Assembly: GCA_945885485.1 (NCBI GenBank) | Contig: CAMCYT010000056.1 | Span: forward strand, 1 to 12,915 | DNA from: Prosthecobacter debontii | Lineage (GTDB): Bacteria; Verrucomicrobiota; Verrucomicrobiia; Verrucomicrobiales; Akkermansiaceae | DNA: 12,915 nt | Direction: 5' to 3' | Shown here: in pieces, positions 7,454-12,915 of the stretch | How the letters are laid out: every line of letters starts with the position of its first letter | Numbering within the stretch: the stretch's first letter is position 1 | Made by a program: the position numbers and the translations under genes | Notes under the pieces: model-generated | Database searches by the model: none | What the model saw: only the letters and a program-made list of their open reading frames with translations | Told to the model about the DNA's origin: nothing

Positions 7454-8642
7454 GTCTGAAAACCATCCAACAACGCCGCATATCGCCGACGCGTGTTCTT
7501 TGGCTTACCCGAATCCAGCCACACCCGCAACCTCTTCCTGTCCTTTCATCCGGGAAAAAATTGATGCGGAACTGGCAAAGCATGGTTCTATCTCATTTCC
7601 CCAATTCCTAAACCTCGCCCTCTACGACCCCGAACACGGCTATTACGCCAGCAGTTCCAGCCAAGTCGGCCGCGATGGAGACTTCTACACCAGCGTCAGC
7701 GTTGGCCCGCTTTTCGGGCAATTACTCGCTCGCCGCTTCATTCAGTGGTGGAAAAATCATGGAAAACCCAGCCCATGGCGCATCCTCGAAATCGGAGCCC
7801 ACGACGGCAAACTCGCTGCCGATATTTTACAAACCATCTCCATCCTCTCTCCAGTAGCCTGGCAACATCTCGAATACGCAACCGTCGAGCCCCTCCCCTT
7901 ACTCAGAGAAGCCCAACAACAACGACTCTCGCCCCTCGCGGCTAAACTTTATCTCGCGACCGATTACCAAACCCTTTCGGAAAATCCCCTCCCCGGCATC
8001 GCTTTCGGCAACGAAATCCTCGATGCCCTTCCTTTCCACCTCATCCGCCGCTCCGAGAACAAATGGCGAGAGCTGTTTGTCTCTGAGAATTGGGAACTCA
8101 TCACCCAGAACATCGATCCCGCATCCGCTATCGGAAAAAAAACCACCATACTCGGCGATGCTTTTCCCGATGATTATCAAACCGAAATCCGCACCAACTA
8201 CCCTGCGTTTCTCGATCAGATTTCTAACAGTATATCCGATGGAATGTTGCTCTTTATCGATTACGGCTTCGCTTCGCCCGAATACTACGACACGCATCGA
8301 ACTAGCGGCACCCTGCGCACCTTTTCCAAACATCAAGCAGCAGAAGATCCGTTAGCCGATCCCGGGAAACGCGACATCACCGCACATGTCGATTTTACCG
8401 ATCTCACCCGCGAGGCCGAAACCATAGCTTGGCATCCGACCCATTTTTCCTCCCAAGGCAGCTACCTCACCCACCTAGCCGCAGAAATGATCAATGACGG
8501 CGAAATGAACGATCCTAAAACCATCGCCCAATTCCGCACCCTCACCCACCCCGCCCACCTTGGAGCGAGTTTTCATGTGATTGAATTCGAGAAATCGAAA
8601 ATACCGACACCACAGGTGATGCATCGGTTGGCTATCGATTGA
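7452..8642 (+). CDS. SAM-dependent methyltransferase, MidA/NDUFAF7 family
   Basis: The 396-residue protein belongs to the family of NDUFAF7/MidA (COG1565). The mitochondrial member methylates an arginine of a complex I subunit; the bacterial substrate is generally unknown. Family hallmarks appear in order: FPQFLNLALYDPEHGYY (49-65), GRDGDFYTS (73-81), the SAM-binding glycine motif LEIGAHDGKLA (112-122), VEP (145-147), GNEILDALPFH (186-196), FIDYG (268-272) and AHVDFTDL (311-318). It appears complete. The first 30 residues are low in complexity and precede the conserved part. I chose the ATG at 7452; the longer frame from 7413 would run back through the PBP start on the other strand. No ribosome site is visible. 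A TTG at 7500 is an alternative start. The 5' end overlaps that of the divergent PBP gene by 2 bp. Confidence 0.88.
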   Translation: MSENHPTTPHIADACSLAYPNPATPATSSCPFIREKIDAELAKHGSISFPQFLNLALYDPEHGYYASSSSQVGRDGDFYTSVSVGPLFGQLLARRFIQWWKNHGKPSPWRILEIGAHDGKLAADILQTISILSPVAWQHLEYATVEPLPLLREAQQQRLSPLAAKLYLATDYQTLSENPLPGIAFGNEILDALPFHLIRRSENKWRELFVSENWELITQNIDPASAIGKKTTILGDAFPDDYQTEIRTNYPAFLDQISNSISDGMLLFIDYGFASPEYYDTHRTSGTLRTFSKHQAAEDPLADPGKRDITAHVDFTDLTREAETIAWHPTHFSSQGSYLTHLAAEMINDGEMNDPKTIAQFRTLTHPAHLGASFHVIEFEKSKIPTPQVMHRLAID

Positions 8643-8645
8643 AGA

Positions 8646-8723
8646 GTTCCTAGTTCCTAGTTCTTGGTTGAGCTTCGCGCCCAGTATTTACAAACTAAGA
8701 ACTAGGAACCAAGAACTAGGAAC
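8646..8723. repeat. Heptamer repeats forming a 17-bp perfect inverted repeat
   Basis: Three 7-bp units follow one another at 8646-8666 (GTTCCTA, GTTCCTA, GTTCTTG). Four inverted units lie at 8696-8723 (TAAGAAC, TAGGAAC, CAAGAAC, TAGGAAC). Positions 8653-8669 and 8707-8723 are a perfect 17-bp inverted pair (GTTCCTAGTTCTTGGTT) with a 37-base spacer. It begins four bases after the methyltransferase stop and could stop or stabilise that transcript, though no U-run follows. Confidence 0.85.
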
Positions 8724-8780
8724 ATTAACCCAATATCCGCGCTTGCAGCCTCTGAAAAAATCCTCCAAGTTGCCTGTGTT

Positions 8781-8861
8781 GCCGAGGTGGCGGAATTGGT
8801 AGACGCGCCTGACTTAGGATCAGGTGTCTTTGATGTGCAGGTTCGAGTCCTGTCCTCGGTA
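8781..8861 (+). tRNA. tRNA-Leu (anticodon TAG/UAG)
   Basis: This is an 81-nt cloverleaf with the long variable arm of class II tRNAs. The acceptor GCCGAGG pairs with CCTCGGT (first pair G-U), and the D region is GCG-GAATTGGTAGA-CGC. The anticodon stem CCTGA/TCAGG encloses loop CTTAGGA, giving UAG (reads CUA and probably other CUN leucine codons). The variable arm is 12 nt, and the T arm is GCAGG-TTCGAGT-CCTGT. The discriminator is A and CCA is not encoded; the sequence runs straight into TATTTTTT, which could serve as a termination T-run. Confidence 0.93.
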
Positions 8862-8873
8862 TATTTTTTAGTG

Positions 8874-8901
8874 TAGAGCTTGGAGCTTAGAGCGAGGAGT
8901 T
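8874..8901. repeat. Degenerate heptamer tract (TAGAGCT type)
   Basis: Four adjacent 7-bp units are seen: TAGAGCT, TGGAGCT, TAGAGCG, AGGAGTT. The first two differ at one position and the last is more divergent. The unit differs from the one upstream of the tRNA but has the same period. Confidence 0.6.
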
Positions 8902-8909
8902 GAATCTTT

Positions 8910-8940
8910 CAATCAACATTCAAAAATCCTCAATCATCAA
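8910..8940. repeat. Degenerate heptamer tract (CAATCAA type)
   Basis: Consecutive 7-bp units CAATCAA, CATTCAA, AAATCCT, CAATCAT, then CAA. The match between units is loose, but the period holds through the tract. Confidence 0.5.
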
Positions 8941-9067
8941 AGCAGAGTAAGCACTAGCGAGCTTCAGAAAAAAAACTAAGTCCTGACCGCTTGGACGGAG
9001 TGTAACGGAGTCAATCGTCAATCCATAGCATTGGAATTGAGCAAAGCACACACCGGATTAAATTTTC

Positions 9068-10447
9068 TTAATCTAAGAACTTCCCAGGATTCAAAATCCC
9101 ATTCGGATCCAAGGTCTTTTTAATGGATCGATGCACGGCAAACGATGTCTCACCTAACGCTTTCTTGATCCAGCGTTTTTTAGCCAAGCCAACGCCATGT
9201 TCACCGGTAATCGCTCCGCCTTGTTCTAACACCCATGTAAAAAGTCGATCCAGAGCATGATCCGCACGAGCTTTGGTTTCTGGATTGGTGTAATCATCAA
9301 CCATCAGATTGGTGTGAATATTCCCATCGCCAGCATGTCCGAAACAGGCAATCGAAATCCCCGTTTCTGCCTCAAGCGATCTCGCGAAATTAACCAACTC
9401 CACCAACTTACCTCTGGGAACAACAATGTCTTCGTTAAGCTTGGTCAGACCCGTATCGCGCAAGGAATAGGAAAACTCACGACGTAGCTGCCAAATTGCC
9501 TCGCACTCAGCTTCGTTACGCGCAATGCGGATTTCACCTGCTCCACATTGTTTAATTAAAATCTCTAACTCTTTGAGCTCAGATTGCACGGCCGAGGGAC
9601 GTCCATCGATCTCCACAATCAAATGCCCGTTCCCTTCCGGAAAAACTTCAGCACCCATTTTCTTGCGCGCGGCCGCTAAAGTAAACGCATCGCTCACTTC
9701 CAAGGCCGATGGCAAGTGACCAGCCTGAAGTATTGCTTGAACGGTTTTAGCTGCAGCCTCGAAATCCGAAAACACCGCCGCTAACATTCCACGACTCACT
9801 GGCTTAGGAATGATACGCAAGGTAATTTCCGTCACTACACCTAACATTCCCTCGGAACCGACAAAAATGCCGATCAAATCAAATCCCGTTTTATTTTTAT
9901 GAAGTCGGCCACCTGTTCGCAAGATGCGTCCATCGGCCAACACCACTTCCAGACCCAAAACATAATTCCGCGTCACCCCGTATTTCAAACAACGCGGACC
10001 GCCGGCATTGGTCGCGATGTTACCACCGATCGAGCATTCTTTCAGCGATGCAGGATCAGGAGGATAATCCCAACCCATGGCTCGGACCGCTTGTTGCAAA
10101 TCTCCCGTGATTACCCCTGGCTCAACAATCGTAACTCCATCTTCTGGGAAAATACCAATGATACGCTTCATCCGCTCAGTGGTCAGAACAATTCCTCCAG
10201 AAACCGGAACGCATCCTCCCACATAGCCCACCCCCGCACCGCGGGTTGTCACGGGAACCCGATTTTCATTCGCATACGCCAGAACAGCAGAAACATCGGC
10301 CGTCGTTTCCGCATAAACCACCACATCCGGCGAATGCGACGCGAACCATTTGTCCCCCGAATGTGAATCCAGCACGGCCTGCGTCCTGCTGACTTTTTCC
10401 TGACCCAATAACTCAATCAGGGCATGTCTGATGTTATCCACATTCAT
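9068..10447 (-). CDS. glcD: FAD-linked oxidase, GlcD / D-lactate dehydrogenase type
   Basis: The 459-residue flavoprotein probably oxidises a 2-hydroxy acid such as glycolate or D-lactate. The N-terminal PCMH-type FAD domain has VTTRGAGVGYVGG (66-78), YPPDPAS (128-134), IGGNIATNAGGPRCLKYG (140-157) and VGSEGMLGVVTEITL (196-210). The C-terminal FAD-oxidase domain carries the FGHAGDGNIHTNL motif (369-381; H371 and H378 are usual metal or substrate ligands), GEHGVG (415-420) and the closing DPNGILNPGK. Length fits the family (E. coli GlcD is about 500). No partner GlcE or iron-sulfur GlcF gene lies beside it, so the electron acceptor and exact substrate are open. It is the last gene of the SCO/DUF420 run, 12 bp behind DUF420, so it is probably co-transcribed. 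The ATG has no clear ribosome site. The family is certain; the symbol is a best guess. Confidence 0.85.
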   Translation of the reverse strand: MNVDNIRHALIELLGQEKVSRTQAVLDSHSGDKWFASHSPDVVVYAETTADVSAVLAYANENRVPVTTRGAGVGYVGGCVPVSGGIVLTTERMKRIIGIFPEDGVTIVEPGVITGDLQQAVRAMGWDYPPDPASLKECSIGGNIATNAGGPRCLKYGVTRNYVLGLEVVLADGRILRTGGRLHKNKTGFDLIGIFVGSEGMLGVVTEITLRIIPKPVSRGMLAAVFSDFEAAAKTVQAILQAGHLPSALEVSDAFTLAAARKKMGAEVFPEGNGHLIVEIDGRPSAVQSELKELEILIKQCGAGEIRIARNEAECEAIWQLRREFSYSLRDTGLTKLNEDIVVPRGKLVELVNFARSLEAETGISIACFGHAGDGNIHTNLMVDDYTNPETKARADHALDRLFTWVLEQGGAITGEHGVGLAKKRWIKKALGETSFAVHRSIKKTLDPNGILNPGKFLD

Positions 10448-10459
10448 GATTCGTTTCTA

Positions 10460-11035
10460 CTAGGGATAATACGAGCGAAGCATTAGGTAACAAATCGGCC
10501 CGGTGACGGCCACATACAGCCAGATCGGAAATACCCAACGCGCCAGCTTGCGATGTGCCTGGAAATGATTGGTGAACCCGGAAGTAAAGGCCAACAGAAT
10601 CATGGGCAGACTCACGCCAGCCAAAATAATATGACTAATCAGCAAAATAAAATACACGGCTCGCAGCCAGCCATCACCTCCATACTTCGTTTCCACAGTC
10701 GTGAAATGATATGCTACATAACAAAGCAAAAATAATGCGGACAAGATCATCGCTGTAAAAATAAACAAACGATGCAGGAAAATCTTTCCTGCTTTGACAG
10801 CAAGCACTGCACCTACAAGAGCCAGCGCCACCAAAGAATTCAGTACCGCATGCACCGGAGGCAGAAACGACATAGACCAGCCTTCTGGTAACGGAATTTT
10901 ATATGGTGAGCGCATCAATCCCACCAATATCAGCACCGCGGCTGTCAGCACCCAAGTGACTAATTTGAGCGTCTTGGAAAGTTTTTCATTCGGCTTCTTG
11001 CTCAGCCATTCATCTCTATCTGGACTCTGTTTCAT
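10460..11035 (-). CDS. DUF420 membrane protein (CtaM/YozB-like, haem-copper oxidase assembly)
   Basis: This 191-residue integral membrane protein has five predicted helices (about 24-42, 60-80, 86-110, 123-150, 165-186). Histidines lie at or near helix ends: H62 in LPPVHAVLN, H88 in FLHRLF, H110 in CYVAYHF, H135 in LLISHIIL, and H157 and H161 in the NHFQAHRKLARW loop. This histidine set and the order of motifs match DUF420. The Staphylococcus member, CtaM, is needed for aa3-type oxidase function, so a role in maturing a terminal oxidase, perhaps in haem or copper delivery, is likely. It lies 6 bp downstream of the CPHC SCO-like gene and 12 bp upstream of the GlcD-type gene. The ATG is the first in frame after an AT-rich gap and lacks a strong ribosome site; translation may be coupled to the gene before it. 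Confidence 0.85.
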   Translation of the reverse strand: MKQSPDRDEWLSKKPNEKLSKTLKLVTWVLTAAVLILVGLMRSPYKIPLPEGWSMSFLPPVHAVLNSLVALALVGAVLAVKAGKIFLHRLFIFTAMILSALFLLCYVAYHFTTVETKYGGDGWLRAVYFILLISHIILAGVSLPMILLAFTSGFTNHFQAHRKLARWVFPIWLYVAVTGPICYLMLRSYYP

Positions 11036-11041
11036 AAAAAA

Positions 11042-11773
11042 TTAAGGTTCACTTGCGGCTTTCTCTAGCTCTGTGGAAATCTTATCAAACATTTCCTTCT
11101 TCAACTTTTCGTAATTCCCCGGATTCAGTTTTCTTCCTTCTTCGGAGCGAGCATCCGCGAGTGGCCATTTGCCAATTACGTTGAAATTGCTACCCACTAA
11201 AATCAGGCCCATGTCGTGACTGAATCGACCGTTCGACTCGATATCAGCAGGATCGGTTCGATGTTCGATTTTGAAAAATTTCATAGTCATCTCCAAATAC
11301 TCATGCGTCTCCTTTTCATCACCCGCATTCAGGAACCACCAGTTTTTCACATCGGCACCCAAGGCCGTCCCGTAATCTTTTAGCTTTTCAATATTGTCTT
11401 CTTCGGGGTCCACACTGATACAAACAATATGGAAATCCGGATGGTCCTTAAACTTATCATAAATAGCACGCAGCTCCGTTCCATTACGAACCGCACAATG
11501 TGGACAGACTGCGAAAAACTCTGCCACAACCCAAACTTTACCTCTCAGATCCGAGAGCTTCACTTTCTCGCCAGCCTGATTCGTCGCGACCAAATCTTTT
11601 TCAATCGGATACCACTCCTGCTCCACCTGCTTACCCACATTCAAGAATGCCTCCGCGCTTTTCCCCTTCGCTTGAATGCGCGGGACGATGAAAAAATTTA
11701 CCACGCATAAAATCGCTATGCATATCAGCGCAACGCAGGAGTAAAAAATAATTAATGTCGTTTTCTTATTCAT
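11042..11773 (-). CDS. SCO1/SenC-like membrane-anchored thioredoxin-fold protein with CPHC motif
   Basis: This 243-residue protein has one N-terminal membrane anchor (about 7-30) and an extracytoplasmic thioredoxin fold. SCO hallmarks are KVKLSDLRGKVWVVAEFF (70-87), ISVDPEEDNIEKLKDYG (119-135) and the distal histidine in FSHDMGLILVG (H186). SCO proteins deliver copper to the CuA site of cytochrome oxidase, or reduce its thiols, through CxxxC plus this histidine. Here the cysteines are C90-P-H-C93, one residue closer, as in thioredoxin- or TlpA-like reductases, so redox activity may outweigh copper carriage. The start overlaps the stop of the upstream SCO-like gene as ATGA, so translation is probably coupled. 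DUF420 follows after 6 bp, supporting oxidase assembly. There is no strong ribosome site. The family is well supported; the exact reaction is uncertain. Confidence 0.85.
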   Translation of the reverse strand: MNKKTTLIIFYSCVALICIAILCVVNFFIVPRIQAKGKSAEAFLNVGKQVEQEWYPIEKDLVATNQAGEKVKLSDLRGKVWVVAEFFAVCPHCAVRNGTELRAIYDKFKDHPDFHIVCISVDPEEDNIEKLKDYGTALGADVKNWWFLNAGDEKETHEYLEMTMKFFKIEHRTDPADIESNGRFSHDMGLILVGSNFNVIGKWPLADARSEEGRKLNPGNYEKLKKEMFDKISTELEKAASEP

Positions 11774-12681
11774 AATCTTGTCGGGAGAGATGCTCGTTTG
11801 GATTTGATGATCAAAAGCATAAACAACAGTATGAAGCCTATCCCAACGTAAAGTATCGTCGCTGGACTTTTCCGTTTGGGCTCTTCAGGAATTTCTTTAA
11901 GCAATACATCGATGGTTTGCCCAAGCAATATCTCTAACTGTTCCAGATTTGAATGTTCAGTTTTGGTCGTAAGTTTCTCGTCATCCCACTTCTGTGCCAT
12001 TTCAAAATCGAAGCTAGCCACATACGGTGCGCCTCCACGCTGCTGCGGAATCACTGCTTTACGAACATGCCGATTCTTATCAATCAAAAACAACGATCTA
12101 TCATATCTCCAAGTTCCGTCTTTTTCGTAAGGCAACATGTTCGCTTTGAACTCGTTCTTGATGAATTTATGTAAAGTCTGCCTCTCGTTTGCTGCCACGG
12201 CCCATTGTGGTAAATCCGCCCCTAATTTTGTTGAAAGCTCAACGAGCTGATTTTTCAATCCTTCTGATGGACCCGGATCAAGCATCAAGGTCACCAATGC
12301 AACGCTGTCATTCGCTCGATAGCGCTCCGCCAAACGCTTCATCGCTGGCGTGGTTAAGGCATCCTCTTGATTCGATGCCAAACATTGCACCACCAATACT
12401 TTCCCCTTTAACGAGAGCAAATCCTTCTGCTCTCCATCCTGCTGTAAGAAAACTAGGTCTTTTTGTTCGGAAATCCGCGTCACAAAACTCGGCCTGCTAT
12501 CACTGGAAGACTCTTTGCTCCGCTTTTCATAGGCTTTCAGAATCACAACCCCTCCTACAATCATCATTAAAATAAGAATTAAAGCCGTCCGACGCAGCTT
12601 TTTCGGGTCGGGAGTCACAGGTTTAAGGTCTTGGTTTACGATCACTTGCTGGCAACTTACCCAGGAACCCCATCTTGGCAA
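11770..12681 (-). CDS. Degenerate SCO-like protein with two membrane helices, lacking the copper-binding residues
   Basis: Up to 303 residues: membrane helix at 31-50, an extracytoplasmic domain (about 65-260) and a second helix at 274-292, ending in a short basic tail. The domain follows the SCO fold: DLLSLKGKVLVVQC (87-100), VALVTLMLDPGPSEGLKNQL (127-146), then SLFLIDKNRHVRKAV (196-210). The CxxxC site is gone (CLASNQEDA, only C100), and the residue matching the copper-binding histidine is Y193. It should not bind copper as SCO proteins do and may be a structural partner of the downstream protein, with which it overlaps as ATGA. The start is uncertain: TTG at 12681 gives the longest frame; GTG at 12645 or 12618 are alternatives, and none has a clear ribosome site. 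The fold call rests on pattern and position. Confidence 0.72.
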   Translation of the reverse strand: MPRWGSWVSCQQVIVNQDLKPVTPDPKKLRRTALILILMMIVGGVVILKAYEKRSKESSSDSRPSFVTRISEQKDLVFLQQDGEQKDLLSLKGKVLVVQCLASNQEDALTTPAMKRLAERYRANDSVALVTLMLDPGPSEGLKNQLVELSTKLGADLPQWAVAANERQTLHKFIKNEFKANMLPYEKDGTWRYDRSLFLIDKNRHVRKAVIPQQRGGAPYVASFDFEMAQKWDDEKLTTKTEHSNLEQLEILLGQTIDVLLKEIPEEPKRKSPATILYVGIGFILLFMLLIIKSKRASLPTRL

Positions 12682-12719
12682 GATTTGGAAAGCATATTTT
12701 CCGATTCATTACGCATATT

Positions 12720-12748
12720 TAACTATTCATTGACTTTTCAGACATCAA
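12720..12748 (-). promoter_or_regulatory. Candidate promoter of the SCO/DUF420/glcD-type operon
   Basis: On the minus strand TTGATG (12748-12743) and TAGTTA (12725-12720) are 17 bases apart, about 40 bases before the earliest possible start of the first gene. Both boxes are imperfect, so this is only a candidate. Confidence 0.22.
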
Positions 12749-12785
12749 GCATATGAGGGAAGTGTATTAAAAATAAGGGGCTGTA

Positions 12786-12816
12786 CTAGCTAAGCGACAA
12801 AAAACCGCATAACTAG
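12786..12816 (-). terminator. Imperfect hairpin downstream of the right-edge reading frame
   Basis: In a minus-strand transcript CTAGTTATGCG pairs with CGCTTAGCTAG (11 positions, one mismatch and one G-U) around a U-rich loop. It lies 58 bases past the stop at 12874 and ahead of the SCO operon. No U-run directly follows, so termination is uncertain. Confidence 0.3.
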
Positions 12817-12873
12817 ACAAGTCAATGTATCAAAGAAAAAGCCGTCTTCCAGCCCGAAAGCAAAGCGAGTTAA

Positions 12874-12915
12874 TCAAACTTTTTGTCGTAGGCGCAACAG
12901 CTCGTGCAGCGGCCG
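12874..12915 (-). CDS. Possible C-terminus of a gene running in from the right edge
   Basis: A minus-strand frame open to the window edge encodes RPLHELLRLRQKV and stops at TGA (12876-12874). The composition is protein-like and the direction matches the operon to its left, but 13 codons cannot establish a gene. In related genomes oxidase subunit genes often precede SCO and DUF420, which is context only. Confidence 0.3.
   Translation of the reverse strand, partial: RPLHELLRLRQKV

Larger units (their letters stand above)
8643..9067. other. 425-bp intergenic region between convergent genes
   Basis: No protein gene can be supported here. The stretch holds the inverted heptamer repeat (8646-8723), tRNA-Leu (8781-8861), two more period-7 tracts (8874-8901 and 8910-8940) and a short one at 9011-9024 (TCAATCG, TCAATCC). 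About 90 bases with no clear signal precede the end of the glcD-like gene. A weak 6-bp stem GATTAA/TTAATC (9056-9073) overlaps that gene's stop codon. Confidence 0.8.

Noticed and set aside
8646..8940. CRISPR array
   Set aside because: The repeats are 7-bp, degenerate and adjacent, with no spacers of constant length and no cas genes nearby.
8995..9011. Direct repeat ACGGAGT twice, 10 bases apart, as an operator
   Set aside because: It lies downstream of both flanking genes in a convergent region and away from any promoter, and it is short enough to arise by chance.
9899..10366. 155-codon plus-strand frame opposite the GlcD-type gene
   Set aside because: It lies fully antisense to the conserved FAD domain and has a composition typical of shadow frames (many His, Arg and Ile), with no family resemblance.
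12830..12866. Intrinsic terminator after the right-edge frame (CTTTC/GGAAG hairpin followed by T-run on the minus strand)
   Set aside because: Only a 5-bp stem with a G-U pair can be drawn and the T-run does not directly follow the stem. It is too weak to call.

Overview
The window is bacterial chromosomal DNA of moderate GC content, densely packed with genes of ordinary housekeeping type. The mix of families suggests the PVC group, most likely Verrucomicrobiota: a secreted HEAT-like plus ConA-like protein, a SirB1-type transglutaminase-fold protein, SCO and DUF420 oxidase-assembly genes, a class A penicillin-binding protein and heptamer-repeat intergenic DNA. No rRNA or marker gene is present, so this placement is an inference. 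There is no sign of a phage, transposon, integrase or CRISPR array.

Left block (1-3968, all minus strand, read from right to left): a secreted HEAT-like/ConA-like protein, a SirB1-type protein, a zinc-ribbon TPM-domain protein that overlaps by ATGA a membrane-anchored partner of possible TPM-like fold, and the start of a MATE efflux transporter that leaves the window. A tRNA-Val(GAC) with encoded CCA lies just upstream of this run.

Middle block (4279-8642): a small secreted protein of unknown function (plus) converges on a long class A penicillin-binding protein gene (minus). The two stop codons lie inside one AT-only inverted repeat. The PBP keeps every glycosyltransferase (GT51) motif, but all three transpeptidase motifs are broken (SxxK is TAFY, SxN is SKI, KTG is KGG), so it looks like a glycan polymerase carrying a dead transpeptidase domain. 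Its start codon interlocks with that of a divergent MidA/NDUFAF7-type methyltransferase gene: both ATGs come from one CATG palindrome.

Intergenic block (8643-9067): a tRNA-Leu(UAG) surrounded by several families of degenerate 7-bp repeats, one of which forms a 17-bp perfect inverted repeat.

Right block (9068-12681, minus strand, read from right to left): a probable operon of a degenerate SCO-like protein, a SCO-like protein with a CPHC motif, a six-histidine DUF420 membrane protein (haem-copper oxidase assembly) and a GlcD-type FAD-linked oxidase. The first two overlap by ATGA, and the other junctions are 6 and 12 bp. The likely theme is copper or thiol handling for a terminal oxidase, with a respiratory-type dehydrogenase at the end. 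At the far right a minus-strand reading frame ends at 12874 and may be the tail of another gene.
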